The translations under genes were made by a program, and so were the position numbers. Shown in pieces: positions 18,207-27,254 of a DNA stretch of 63,730 nucleotides. The stretch spans positions 1 through 63,730 of the forward strand of contig SVLQ01000015.1 of assembly GCA_015067825.1 (NCBI GenBank). The letters are read 5' to 3'. Source of the DNA: Oscillospiraceae bacterium (GTDB taxonomy: Bacteria; Bacillota; Clostridia; Oscillospirales; QAMX01). How positions within the stretch are numbered: position 1 is the stretch's first letter; each line of letters opens with the position of its first letter. The notes beneath the pieces were generated by a model, which was not told the origin of the DNA, did not search any database, and saw only the letters and a program-made list of their open reading frames with translations.

Positions 18207-18264
18207 ACCGATCGCCGCGGATTCAGATTTTTCTACCCACAGCAGACTTTTCTTTTCCTCCGCA

Positions 18265-18303
18265 AAAAACCGCGCTTGTGTTAAAAACACAAGCGCGGTT
18301 TTT
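18265..18303. terminator. bidirectional terminator after purL
   Basis: An 18-bp perfect stem (18265-18282 with 18286-18303), 3-base loop, rich in T on both strands. It serves purL on the minus strand. Confidence 0.92.
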
Positions 18304-18316
18304 ATTCGTTTTTTGC

Positions 18317-21300
18317 TTATTTGAAATATGCGACGCCGGCTTCGAAGATCGGCTGGAACTTGTTGCCGGGGATGTTGCGGCCGACGAGGTCGCCGCGGCG
18401 TTCGGTGTGGCCCATCTTGCCGAGCACGCGGCCGTCCGGGCTGGTGATACCTTCGATGGCAAAGAGGCTGCCCGGCGGGTTGGAGCCGGTTTCCATCGAC
18501 GGATTGCCGGCGTTGTCGACGTACTGGAAGGCGATCTGACCGTTTTCGATCAGACGCTTCAAGGTGGCTTCATCGGCGGCAAAGCGGCCTTCGCCGTGGG
18601 AGATCGGGATCATATGCTCTTCGCCGAGTTCGCAGAGGGCGAGCCACGGAGACTTGACCGAGGCGACGCGCGTGCGGACGTAGCGCGAACGGTGGGCGCC
18701 GATGGCGTTGTAGGTCAGCGTCGGGCAGGAGCCGTCGACGTCGCGGATCTCACCGAACGGGACGAGACCGAGCTTGACGAGCGCCTGGAAGCCGTTGCAG
18801 ATACCGAGCGCGAGACCGTCGCGGTTTTTGATCAGGTCGTTGGTCGCGTCGCGGAGAGCCGGGTTACGGAAGAAGGACGCGATGAACTTACCGCTGCCTT
18901 CCGGTTCGTCGCCGCCGGAGAAGCCGCCGGGGACGATGAGCATCTGCGCGCGTTTGACCGCCGCCACGAGCGTATCGAGCGATTCGGCCAGCATCGACGA
19001 AGTGAGGTTACGAACCAGGATCGTTTCGGCGATACCGCCGGCGCGTTCGACGGCGCGAGCGGTGTCGTATTCGCAGTTGGTGCCCGGGAAGACCGGGATG
19101 ACCGCGGTGGGCTTGGCGCATTTGATGAGCGGACGGGCGGTGTTGCGTTCGGCCCATGCGACGGGCTTGGCCTCACCGTTGACCGGTTCGGAGACCGGGA
19201 ACACGTTGGCGAGCGTGCCTTCCCAGTTTTTCTTCAGCGTTTCGAGCTCGACGTCCGGACAGCGGCGCATCGTGATCTTCGCGTCGGCCAGGGTTTCGCC
19301 GATGACGACCGCGCCTTCGAGCGCTTCGTCGGTTTCGGCGATGATCGCGCCGTAGTTGACGCGGCAGATCTCGAAGATATCGATGTCTTCGCCGAGGGCA
19401 AAGCCGATATCGTTACCGAAGCCCATCTTGGCGACGGCTTCGCCGATGCCGCCCGAGGTGAGGGCGTAGGCCGATTTGATCTTGCCGGCCTTGACGTATT
19501 CGTGGTAACGCGCCCAGGTGTTGCGGACGGCCGAGAAGATCGGCAGGCCGTTTTCATCGGTGGGAGCGGCAAACAGGCAGATTTTGCTGCCCGCGGACTT
19601 GAATTCGGGGGTGACGAGGTCGCTCGCATCGGCCGTAGCGACGGCGAAGGAGACGAGCGTCGGCGGGACGTCGAGGTCTTCAAACGAGCCGGACATCGAG
19701 TCTTTGCCGCCGATGGAGGCCACGCCGTAGCCGATCTGTGCGCTCAGGGCGCCCAGCAGCGCGGAGACCGGTTTGCCCCAACGGGAAGCGTCGTCGCGCA
19801 GGCGTTCGAAGTATTCCTGGAAGGTGAGATAGGCTTTATCGATATCGCAGCCGGCAGCGGCGAGCTTGGCAAGCGATTCCGTGACCGCGTAGACGGCGCC
19901 GGCATAGGGGTTTTGCTCGGAGGCGTAGGGGTTGAAGCCGTAGGCCATGACCGAACAGGTCGTGGTTTCGCCTTCGACGACGGGCAGCAACGCCGCCATC
20001 ACCTGCGTCGGCGTGAGCTGGTTCTTGCCGCCGAACGGCACCATGACCGAGGCCGCACCGATCGACGAGTCGAACATTTCGACCAGACCGCGCTTGGAGC
20101 AGATATTCAGGTCGGCGACCAGCGCTTCCAGACGCTTGGCCGGGCCGCCGCAGACGTGCGGGAATTCGCAGTTGGCTGCCGGCAGATCCGGGATCGCAAA
20201 CGAGGCGTTTTTGGGCGCGCCGTTGGAGTTGACGAATTCGCGGGAGAGGTTGACGATCTTTTCGCCATTGAGTTCCATCACCAGGCGCGGCAGCTCGGTG
20301 ACTTCGGCGACCAGGCTCGCCTCAACGTTTTCTTCGGCGGCAGCCGCGAGGATCGCGTCGACGTCTTCGGGGGCGACGACGATCGCCATGCGTTCCTGCG
20401 ATTCGGAGATCGCAAGCTCCGTGCCCGAAAGGCCTTCGTACTTCTTCGGCAGGTTGTTCAGGTTGATCTTCAGACCGTCGGCGAGTTCACCGATGGCGAC
20501 GGAAACACCGCCGGCGCCAAAGTCGTTGCAGCGCTTGATGCGGCGGGAAACTTCGGGGTTGCGGAAGAGACGCTGAAGCTTGCGTTCTTCGGGCGGGTTG
20601 CCCTTTTGGACTTCGGCACCGCAGACGGAGAGAGAGGCCGTGCTGTGGCTCTTGGACGAGCCGGTCGCGCCGCCGCAGCCGTCACGGCCGGTGCGGCCGC
20701 CGAGCACGACGACAACGTCGCCCGGGGCGGGTTCTTCGCGGCGGACGTTGGCCTCCGGCGCAGCGCCGACGACAGCGCCGATCTCGAGGCGCTTAGCGAC
20801 GTAGCCGGGGTGGTAGATCTCATCGACAAAGCCGGTGGCAAGGCCGATCTGGTTGCCGTAGGAGGAGTAGCCGCGGGCAGCGGTCTTGGTCAGGCGGCGC
20901 TGCGGCAGCTTGCCGGCAAGGGTCTCGTTGAGCGGTTTGCGCGGGTCGCCGGCACCGGTGACGCGCATCGCCTGATAAACGAACGATCTGCCCGACAGCG
21001 GGTCACGGATCGCGCCGCCGAGGCACGTTGCCGCGCCGCCGAACGGTTCGATTTCGGTCGGGTGGTTATGGGTCTCGTTTTTGAAGAGGAGCAGCCAATC
21101 CTGTTCCTCGCCGTCGACAACGGCCTTGACCTTGACGGTGCAGGCGTTGATCTCGTCGGATTCGTCGAGATTCTTGAGCACACCGCGCTTTTTGAGCGCT
21201 TTGGCACCGATCGTGGCGATATCCATCAGCGTGACCGGGCGGGTATCGGCCTTTTCGCCGTAGACCTCGCGGCGCAGCGCAAGGTAGGCGTCGAACGCCT

Positions 21301-22048
21301 CGGCGACGACTTCGTCCTCGATGCCGTCGACGGAGAGACGGGTGAGGAAGGTCGTGTGGCGGCAGTGGTCGGACCAGTAGGTATCGAGCACGCGCAGCTC
21401 CGTGATCGTCGGGTCGCGTTTTTCGGTATCGCGGAAATAGGCCTGCAGGAAGTTGAGGTCGGCGGCGTCCATCGCCAGGCCGTAGGTCGTGACGTACTTG
21501 GCGAGCTCTTCGCCTTCGAGCGAAATAAAGCCCGTCAGTGTTTCGACCGGGGCGGGTGCGCCGTATTCGGCCGCCAGCGTCGCCGGTTTTTCCAGCGCGG
21601 CTTCGCGGCATTCGACCGGGTTGATCAGCCAGTTGCGGCAGGCAGCGAGGTCGGCATCCGACAGTTCACCGCGGAAAACGTACACGCGCGCGTAGGCAGC
21701 CTGCGGACGGTCACCGCCCGACATGAGCTGGATGCACGCGGCGCACGAGTCGGCGCGCTGATCGTACTGACCGGGCAGCGATTCGACCGCCAGAATGCGG
21801 CAGTTGCCTTCCGTCGCCGCTTCCGGCAGTTCGTCGACAAAATAGTCGTCGCACTGCGGTTCGGCGAACACGTTTTTGCAGGCCGCCGCAAACGTCTCGG
21901 CCGAGAGACCTTCGACGTCGTAGCGGTTGTAGATATCGACGCTTTCCAGCGCCTTGAGCGAGAGAAGCTCGGTCAGATCGCGGTAGAGCGCGTTGCGTTC
22001 CGAATCGAACCCGGGCTTTTTCGTGACGTAGCATCTGTAAACAGCCAT
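18317..22048 (-). CDS. purL: phosphoribosylformylglycinamidine synthase, single-chain
   Basis: This 1243-residue FGAM synthase makes FGAM from FGAR, ATP and glutamine in de novo purine synthesis. The N-terminal linker is followed by two AIR-synthase-type ATP domains (SDHCRHTTFLTRLSVDGIED, LLLFKNETHNHPTEIEPFGG, ASIGGKDSMSGSFEDLDVPP). The C-terminal class I glutaminase has the nucleophile in ALGICNGFQALVKLGL and the catalytic HGEGRF. The length fits the long clostridial single-chain form rather than the three-subunit PurSQL of bacilli. ATG 22048 has AAGGGAG 7 bases upstream. It stands alone, not in a purine operon. Confidence 0.97.
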   Translation of the reverse strand: MAVYRCYVTKKPGFDSERNALYRDLTELLSLKALESVDIYNRYDVEGLSAETFAAACKNVFAEPQCDDYFVDELPEAATEGNCRILAVESLPGQYDQRADSCAACIQLMSGGDRPQAAYARVYVFRGELSDADLAACRNWLINPVECREAALEKPATLAAEYGAPAPVETLTGFISLEGEELAKYVTTYGLAMDAADLNFLQAYFRDTEKRDPTITELRVLDTYWSDHCRHTTFLTRLSVDGIEDEVVAEAFDAYLALRREVYGEKADTRPVTLMDIATIGAKALKKRGVLKNLDESDEINACTVKVKAVVDGEEQDWLLLFKNETHNHPTEIEPFGGAATCLGGAIRDPLSGRSFVYQAMRVTGAGDPRKPLNETLAGKLPQRRLTKTAARGYSSYGNQIGLATGFVDEIYHPGYVAKRLEIGAVVGAAPEANVRREEPAPGDVVVVLGGRTGRDGCGGATGSSKSHSTASLSVCGAEVQKGNPPEERKLQRLFRNPEVSRRIKRCNDFGAGGVSVAIGELADGLKINLNNLPKKYEGLSGTELAISESQERMAIVVAPEDVDAILAAAAEENVEASLVAEVTELPRLVMELNGEKIVNLSREFVNSNGAPKNASFAIPDLPAANCEFPHVCGGPAKRLEALVADLNICSKRGLVEMFDSSIGAASVMVPFGGKNQLTPTQVMAALLPVVEGETTTCSVMAYGFNPYASEQNPYAGAVYAVTESLAKLAAAGCDIDKAYLTFQEYFERLRDDASRWGKPVSALLGALSAQIGYGVASIGGKDSMSGSFEDLDVPPTLVSFAVATADASDLVTPEFKSAGSKICLFAAPTDENGLPIFSAVRNTWARYHEYVKAGKIKSAYALTSGGIGEAVAKMGFGNDIGFALGEDIDIFEICRVNYGAIIAETDEALEGAVVIGETLADAKITMRRCPDVELETLKKNWEGTLANVFPVSEPVNGEAKPVAWAERNTARPLIKCAKPTAVIPVFPGTNCEYDTARAVERAGGIAETILVRNLTSSMLAESLDTLVAAVKRAQMLIVPGGFSGGDEPEGSGKFIASFFRNPALRDATNDLIKNRDGLALGICNGFQALVKLGLVPFGEIRDVDGSCPTLTYNAIGAHRSRYVRTRVASVKSPWLALCELGEEHMIPISHGEGRFAADEATLKRLIENGQIAFQYVDNAGNPSMETGSNPPGSLFAIEGITSPDGRVLGKMGHTERRGDLVGRNIPGNKFQPIFEAGVAYFK

Positions 22049-22133
22049 GTTGACTCCCTTTATCTTCCGTTAAATTTGGCGGATCCGGCAGGGCCGGAAA
22101 CCGCAGTTTGAGCATACTTTTGAGCTTACTAAT

Positions 22134-22162
22134 ATTTTATCGAAAATTTGCCGTTTTGTCAA
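22134..22162 (-). promoter_or_regulatory. purL promoter
   Basis: Minus-strand TTGACA (22157-22162), 17 bases, TAAAAT (22134-22139). The leader is about 80 bases. Neither a purine-riboswitch core nor a PurR-box pair is recognised in it. Confidence 0.88.
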
Positions 22163-22208
22163 CGCAAATACGGTATAACTTATCGCGTGTTTTGCCAAAA
22201 TACCTTGT

Positions 22209-22583
22209 ATGAAGTGTTGTATTCGATGCAAAAAAGGTGATATCGCCGCGGCCATCACCGGCTTGGCGGCAGGATTTGTCAACGGTCTGCTCGGTGCGGG
22301 CGGCGGCATGATCCTCGTGCCGATGCTGCACCTTTGGTGCGGGCTTGACGAAAAAGAGGCGTGTGCGACCTCGGTGGCCGTCGTCGCGCCGATGTGTGCG
22401 CTGTCGGCGATCCTCTATTTTGCCGGCGGCAGCGCGTGGCCGCCGCAGACGCTTTGGTACTGCGCGGGTGGTTTGGCAGGCGGTTTTTTCGGCGGGCTGT
22501 TGCTCGGAAAGTTGCCGACGGTTTGGCTGATGCGCGGGTTTTCGGGGTTGATGATCGTGGCCGGGATACGGCTTTTGACGTAG
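22209..22583 (+). CDS. half-size TSUP (TauE/SafE) membrane protein, N-terminal half
   Basis: A 124-residue protein with about four membrane helices. It contains the TSUP repeat signature GFVNGLLGAGGGMILVPML near residue 25 and ends in a helix (GLMIVAGIRLL). Full TSUP exporters are about 250 residues with two such repeats; here the second repeat is the next gene, 13 bases downstream. The two probably form one heteromeric transporter for sulfite, sulfonate or another organic anion. No good ribosome binding site precedes ATG 22209, so the start is uncertain. Confidence 0.8.
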   Translation: MKCCIRCKKGDIAAAITGLAAGFVNGLLGAGGGMILVPMLHLWCGLDEKEACATSVAVVAPMCALSAILYFAGGSAWPPQTLWYCAGGLAGGFFGGLLLGKLPTVWLMRGFSGLMIVAGIRLLT

Positions 22584-22596
22584 CGAAGGAGGCAGA

Positions 22597-22959
22597 ATGA
22601 GCGGAGTTTGGGCAGTCGTTGTCGGAGCGGCGACGGGGATCTTGAGCGGAATGGGGATCGGAGGCGGCACGCTGCTGATGCTTTGGCTGTTGTTTGCCGC
22701 CAAAGCCGATCAGCTCGCCGCGCAGGGGTTGAACCTCGTCTACTTTCTGCCGACGGCCGCCGCCGGGCTCGTTTCGCATATCCGCGCCCGCCGCATCCGT
22801 CTGCGCGTCTTTCTCCTCTGCGCCGGGTTCGGGCTCGCGGCGGCGTTTGCCGGCAGCAGGCTGGCGCTTGCGATCGAAACGGCGTGGCTGCGAAAAATCT
22901 TCGGCGGGCTGCTGATCGGATCAGGCGTCGCACAGTTCGTGCGGGCGAAGAAAGATTGA
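22597..22959 (+). CDS. half-size TSUP (TauE/SafE) membrane protein, C-terminal half
   Basis: A 120-residue protein with about four hydrophobic segments and the second TSUP signature GILSGMGIGGGTLLMLWLLF. Its start has AAGGAGG a few bases upstream of the ATG. It begins 13 bases after its partner and is separate by a clean stop and start, not by a frameshift. It should work only with the partner at 22209. Confidence 0.82.
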   Translation: MSGVWAVVVGAATGILSGMGIGGGTLLMLWLLFAAKADQLAAQGLNLVYFLPTAAAGLVSHIRARRIRLRVFLLCAGFGLAAAFAGSRLALAIETAWLRKIFGGLLIGSGVAQFVRAKKD

Positions 22960-22997
22960 CGGAAGGACGTACGGGAGGCTGATAAAAACCAATCTTG

Positions 22998-23405
22998 CGG
23001 CGGTGGGTATGTGCGGGAGGGCACAGAGGCCCTCCCCTACAGAGATACGGTTACCGACACGCCGTAGGGCGGGGGCTTGCTCCCGCCGTTTTCACGGGTG
23101 GAGGAACCTTACCGTGCGGCGGTGGGTATGTTTCGGGAGGGCGCGGTGGCCCTCCCCTACGGTGAATGGTAAGGTCTGCAGCGGCGTCGTACCGTGCGGT
23201 GGCAGAATGTGCAGGACGGGAGACCCTTCCCCTACCACGGCGTGGTAGATAACACATCGTAGGGCGGGGGGCTTGCTCCCGCCGTTTTTGCGGGTGGAGG
23301 AACCTTACCGTGCGGCGGTGGGTATGTTTCGGGAGGGCGCGGTGGCCCTCCCCTACGGTGTACTGGTAAGGTCGGCAACACGCCATAGGGCAGGCCTCCG
23401 TGTTT
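22998..23405. repeat. array of shuffled palindromes with a 100-bp direct repeat
   Basis: The gene-free stretch 22960-23488 is filled by GGGAGGGC..GCCCTCCC, GGCGGGAGCAAGCCCCCGCC and GGACGGGA-type palindromes. Each is joined by TAGGG borders and a shared CACCGCCGCACGG linker. Positions 23063-23164 and 23258-23360 are near-identical direct copies of about 102 bases. No gene is seen. Confidence 0.8.
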
Positions 23406-23437
23406 CGATCCATATCATCTGCCTTCAGGCAAGCGCG

Positions 23438-23473
23438 AAAAAGAGCCGATACGGAACTTCCGTATCGGCTCTT
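23438..23473 (-). terminator. rny terminator
   Basis: Near-perfect palindrome AAGAGCCGATACGGAA (23441-23456) and its complement (23458-23473), with a T5 run on the minus strand. Confidence 0.88.
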
Positions 23474-23488
23474 TGCTATGCATTTGGT

Positions 23489-25042
23489 TTATTTCGCGTA
23501 GTCGACGGCGCGGGTCTCGCGGATCATGCTGATCTTGATCTGGCCGGGATATTCGAGATCGTTTTCGATCTTCTTGGCCAGGTCGCGGGCGAGCAGGACC
23601 ATGTTGTCGTCGCTGACCTCTTCGGGCTTGACCATGATACGAACTTCACGACCGGCCTGGATGGCGAACGAACGCTCAACGCCCGGGAACGAGTTGGACA
23701 GTTCTTCCAGACGTTCGAGGCGGCGGATGTAGGCCTCGAGGTTTTCGCGGCGGGCACCCGGACGGGCGGCCGAGATATCGTCGGCAGCGTCGACGATGAG
23801 GGCGATCAGCGAGTGCGGCTCGACATCGCCGTGGTGCGCTTCGATCGCGTGGATGACTTCGTTGTTTTCCTTGAACTTGCGGGCAATGTCGACACCGATG
23901 GTGACGTGCGTGCCTTCGACCTCGTGGTCAACGGCCTTGCCGATGTCGTGGAGCAGACCGGCGCGCTTGGCCAGCGTCGTGTCGACGCCGAGCTCGGCGG
24001 CCATGTGGCCGGCGAGGTGCGCGACTTCGATCGAGTGGCGCAGGACGTTCTGGCCGTAGCTGGTGCGGTAACGCAGGCGGCCGAGGATCTTGATCAGTTC
24101 GGGGTGGACGCCGTGGACGCCGGCCTCAAAGACCGCGCGTTCGCCTTCGGACTTGATCGTCTGTTCGACTTCCTTGCGGGCCTTGGCGACCATTTCTTCG
24201 ATGCGGGCCGGATGGATACGGCCGTCGGCGATGAGCTTTTCCAGCGTCTGGCGGGCGATCTCGCGGCGGATCGGGTCGAAGCACGACAGCGTGATCGCTT
24301 CGGGCGTATCGTCGATGATGAGGTCGACGCCGGTGGCGGTTTCGATCGCGCGGATGTTGCGGCCTTCGCGGCCGATGATGCGGCCCTTCATCTCGTCGTT
24401 GGGCAGCGGAACGACCGAAACGGTCGCCTCGGTGACGTAGTCGGACGAGCATTTCTGGATGGCCAGCGAGATAATTTCCTTCGCCTTTTTGTCGGCGTCT
24501 TCGTGCAGGTTGGCTTCGATGTCGCGGAGCTTGACGGCCATGTCGTGGCGGGCCTCAACTTCAACCGTCTGCAGGATGAAGGCCTTGGCTTCTTCCACGG
24601 TGTAGCCGGAGATGCGTTCGAGCATTTCCATCTGGCTCTTCTTGATGACGTCGGCTTCTTCGAGCTTCTTTTCGGCTTCGCGGATCTTTTTGTTCAGGGT
24701 TTCTTCTTTTTTATCGACGTTGTCGAGCTTCTTGTCGAGCGTTTCGTCCTTCTGGGCCAGGCGGCGTTCCTGCTTCTGCAGTTCGGCGCGGCGTTCCTTG
24801 ATTTCGCGCTCCTGCTCGTTGCGGTTCTTGAGGATCTCTTCTTTCGCTTCAATCAGCGCTTCGCGTTTTTTGGCTTCTGCGGTGCGGATGGCTTCGTTCA
24901 GGATGCGGCGGGCTTCTTCTTCGGCGCTGCCGATCTCTTTTTCACCGACCTTGCGGCGGTAGAGGACGCCGAGGAAAAATCCGAGAGCCAGCCCGACGAT
25001 CGCGGCAACGGCAGGCAGACCGTACTTCAAAAACAATTCCAT
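23489..25042 (-). CDS. rny: ribonuclease Y
   Basis: A 517-residue endoribonuclease that starts bulk mRNA decay in Firmicutes. It has an N-terminal membrane helix ([16 protein letters not shown]) and a long charged coiled coil to about residue 200. A KH domain follows ([19 protein letters not shown]), then an HD domain ([34 protein letters not shown]). It is anchored at the membrane and binds degradosome partners elsewhere. I chose ATG 25042 over GTG 25057, because the latter directly abuts the only ribosome-binding-like AGAGG. The leader is about 300 bases. Confidence 0.95.
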   Translation of the reverse strand: MELFLKYGLPAVAAIVGLALGFFLGVLYRRKVGEKEIGSAEEEARRILNEAIRTAEAKKREALIEAKEEILKNRNEQEREIKERRAELQKQERRLAQKDETLDKKLDNVDKKEETLNKKIREAEKKLEEADVIKKSQMEMLERISGYTVEEAKAFILQTVEVEARHDMAVKLRDIEANLHEDADKKAKEIISLAIQKCSSDYVTEATVSVVPLPNDEMKGRIIGREGRNIRAIETATGVDLIIDDTPEAITLSCFDPIRREIARQTLEKLIADGRIHPARIEEMVAKARKEVEQTIKSEGERAVFEAGVHGVHPELIKILGRLRYRTSYGQNVLRHSIEVAHLAGHMAAELGVDTTLAKRAGLLHDIGKAVDHEVEGTHVTIGVDIARKFKENNEVIHAIEAHHGDVEPHSLIALIVDAADDISAARPGARRENLEAYIRRLERLEELSNSFPGVERSFAIQAGREVRIMVKPEEVSDDNMVLLARDLAKKIENDLEYPGQIKISMIRETRAVDYAK

Positions 25043-25346
25043 GAAATAAAAAAACACCTCTCTTATGTTCGTTATGAAAGAAACGGAGAGAGGTTTTCTA
25101 TATAATCCGACCCGACAAAGCGATCGGACGATTTTATGATATTTTACATTTTAAGCGCGATGCTTTTCTGTATGGTAATAACTCCAAACAAATTTTTATA
25201 CGCAAAGCGAAAGCCTGAAAATTATCAAAAAAATATATAAAAAACACTGACTCCGAAAGCAAAAAGCGGATTCCGGGTTCAAAAAAGAACCAGAAAACGG
25301 CTGTCAGACCCACCGTCCGGCCTCCACCTACCATTCATACATATAT

Positions 25347-25375
25347 ATTTTACCGTCGTTCTGCCGATTTGTCAA
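25347..25375 (-). promoter_or_regulatory. rny promoter with long leader
   Basis: Minus-strand TTGACA (25370-25375), 17 bases, TAAAAT (25347-25352). The ATG is about 300 bases downstream. The leader 25043-25340 is AT-rich, with a small hairpin GGTTC..GAACC near 25276-25291 and no recognised gene. Confidence 0.82.
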
Positions 25376-25491
25376 GGTTTTTAGACGCTTTTTTTCGGAT
25401 ATTTTTCACGGAAACGCCTGTTTTGTCGGTGAACGGGTACGGCTTTCGTCGGCGAATCTGCCGTTTTTTTGTATTTTTCGATGTGATTTTG

Positions 25492-25520
25492 TTGACAAGG
25501 ACGGTTTTTTGTGCTATCAT
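25492..25520 (+). promoter_or_regulatory. promoter of the amino-acid ABC operon
   Basis: TTGACA (25492-25497), 17 bases, TATCAT (25515-25520). Confidence 0.85.
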
Positions 25521-25552
25521 TTTAGTGCAATAAATTAAAAAAACAAAAACTC

Positions 25553-25582
25553 CGAGGCACGCCTCTGCCGGGGCGTGCCTCG
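25553..25582 (+). promoter_or_regulatory. leader hairpin of the ABC operon
   Basis: An 11-bp stem CGAGGCACGCC/GGCGTGCCTCG (25553-25563 with 25572-25582) in the 5' leader, about 20 bases before AAAGG. There is no T-run, so it is not an obvious attenuator. The rest of the stretch 25376-25552 shows only the promoter. Confidence 0.6.
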
Positions 25583-25611
25583 TCCGAACTTCAAAAAGAA
25601 AGGTAGATTCG

Positions 25612-26358
25612 ATGAATTTCTTCGGAGACAGTCTTTCGGAAACGCTTTCTTATATCGGCTCGATCATGCCGTCGCTGTTGGACGGCTTGTGGATCACGCT
25701 GCAGCTCTTTCTTCTGACGCTCGTGATGGCGGTCCCGCTGGGGTTGCCGCTTTCCCTCGGCAGCATCTGCCGCTTCCTGCCGCTGCGCTGGCTGTGCAAG
25801 ACCTACATTTGGATCTTCCGCGGCACACCGCTGATGCTGCAGCTGTTTTTCTTTTATTTCTTCCTGCCCATCGCCTTCGACATCCGCCTCGACAGTTTTC
25901 CCACGGCGGTCATCACCTTCGTTTTGAACTACACGGCCTACCTCGCCGAGATCTACCGTGGCGGCATTGAGAGCATCGACCGCGGTCAGTACGAAGCCGC
26001 GCAGTCACTCGGTCTCAGCCGCACGCGCACGATGCTGGGCATCATCATCCCGCAGACGGTCAAGCGCGTTTTGCCGCCGGTTGCCAATGAAGCAATCACG
26101 CTGGTCAAGGATACCGCCCTCGTCTACGTCATCGGCGTCGGCGAACTGATGAAGGCCTCCAAGGGTGCGGTCAACCGCGACTCCAACGTCATGGCCTACT
26201 TGATCGCCGCGCTGATCTACCTCGCCTGCACTTTCCTGCTGACGATGGTTGCGCGGCGTTTGGAAGCGCGTTTCTCGCGCTACGAGGCGACGGCAACAGC
26301 TGTGAAGAAGCATGAAAAGCGCCGGCTCTTTGGCTCGGCCGCGAGAAAAGAGAGGTGA
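25612..26358 (+). CDS. polar amino-acid ABC transporter permease (HisM/GlnP type)
   Basis: A 248-residue inner-membrane protein with about five helices and the EAA loop [20 protein letters not shown] that docks onto the ATPase. It fits the His/Glu/Gln/Arg family permeases ([20 protein letters not shown] is a typical early motif). The next gene, 5 bases on, is its ATPase. No substrate-binding protein is encoded beside them, so the periplasmic partner must come from elsewhere. Confidence 0.93.
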   Translation: MNFFGDSLSETLSYIGSIMPSLLDGLWITLQLFLLTLVMAVPLGLPLSLGSICRFLPLRWLCKTYIWIFRGTPLMLQLFFFYFFLPIAFDIRLDSFPTAVITFVLNYTAYLAEIYRGGIESIDRGQYEAAQSLGLSRTRTMLGIIIPQTVKRVLPPVANEAITLVKDTALVYVIGVGELMKASKGAVNRDSNVMAYLIAALIYLACTFLLTMVARRLEARFSRYEATATAVKKHEKRRLFGSAARKER

Positions 26359-26363
26359 GCGGC

Positions 26364-27131
26364 ATGGAAACCGTTTTGACAATGCGCAACATCCACAAAC
26401 GCTTTGCCAACTGCACGGCGCTGGCAGGTGTTGACCTGTCCGTGCAGAAGGGTGAGATCGTCGCCATCATCGGGCCTTCGGGTTCGGGCAAGTCGACGCT
26501 CTTGCGCTGCATCAACTCGCTCGAGCGCGTCAGTGCCGGTGAGATCATCGTCAACGGCGAAACGCTGGTGACGACCGACGAGCAGGGCAAGGTAATCTAC
26601 CCCAAGGACAAAGAAATTCGCCGTATCTGCACGGAAACCGGCATGGTTTTCCAGCACTTCAACCTCTTCCCGCACATGACGTGCGTGCAGAACATCAGCT
26701 ACGCGCCGATCCGCGTCAAGGGTCAGCCAAAAGCCGAAGCCGAGGCGCGTGCGCACCAACTGATGGAAATGGTCGGGCTCAAGGGCAAGGAGAACGCGTA
26801 TCCCGCGCAGCTCTCCGGCGGCCAAAAGCAGCGCGTTGCGATCGCCAGAGGTCTCGCGATGGATCCCACGCTGATGCTCTTCGACGAGCCGACAAGTGCG
26901 CTCGACCCCGAAATCACCGGCGAGGTGCTCGCCGTTATGCGCAAGCTGGCCGAAGCAAAGACGACGATGCTCGTTGTCACCCACGAAATGGGCTTTGCCC
27001 GCGAGGTCGCTTCCCGCGTGATCTTCATGGATCAGGGGCACATTGAAGAAGAAGGCGATCCCGCCGAGCTCTTTTCCAACCCCAAAAGCAAGCGCCTGCA
27101 GGCGTTTCTGGCCTCGACGCTCACCATTTGA
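26364..27131 (+). CDS. polar amino-acid ABC transporter ATPase (GlnQ/HisP type)
   Basis: A 255-residue ATPase. Walker [10 protein letters not shown], signature [19 protein letters not shown], Walker [15 protein letters not shown] and the switch [13 protein letters not shown] are all intact. ATG 26364 follows AGAGG by 8 bases; a GTG 9 bases earlier would overlap the permease stop but has no site. It forms the importer with the permease upstream. Confidence 0.95.
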   Translation: METVLTMRNIHKRFANCTALAGVDLSVQKGEIVAIIGPSGSGKSTLLRCINSLERVSAGEIIVNGETLVTTDEQGKVIYPKDKEIRRICTETGMVFQHFNLFPHMTCVQNISYAPIRVKGQPKAEAEARAHQLMEMVGLKGKENAYPAQLSGGQKQRVAIARGLAMDPTLMLFDEPTSALDPEITGEVLAVMRKLAEAKTTMLVVTHEMGFAREVASRVIFMDQGHIEEEGDPAELFSNPKSKRLQAFLASTLTI

Positions 27132-27141
27132 ACCGGCAGTT

Positions 27142-27179
27142 TGTGCCTGTCCGTTTTTTTGGCGGACAGGCACATTTTT
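27142..27179 (+). terminator. terminator of the ABC operon
   Basis: A 12-bp stem (27142-27153 with 27163-27174), T-rich 9-base loop, T5 run. Confidence 0.88.
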
Positions 27180-27254
27180 CGGCGATTTTCGTTTTCTTTC
27201 CGCCGGATCTATGATATAATAAAGAAGAAATCAGATGACAACGGAGGCTAAGGT

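Noticed and set aside
15615..18290. 891-codon open frame antisense to the GH3 gene
   Set aside because: Same shadow effect; no ribosome binding site, and it crosses two terminators and the divergent promoter region.
18278..22111. 1277-codon open frame antisense to purL
   Set aside because: purL has clear catalytic motifs and its own promoter and terminator; the antisense frame is low-complexity (Arg/Asp/Gly/Val) and arises from GC-rich codon bias.
22049..22133. Purine riboswitch or PurR box before purL
   Set aside because: No purine-aptamer core or PurR-type paired boxes could be found in the short leader.
25134..25334. 66-codon open frame in the rny leader
   Set aside because: Lies right behind the rny promoter but has odd hydrophobic/Phe-rich composition, no good ribosome binding site and no recognisable family.
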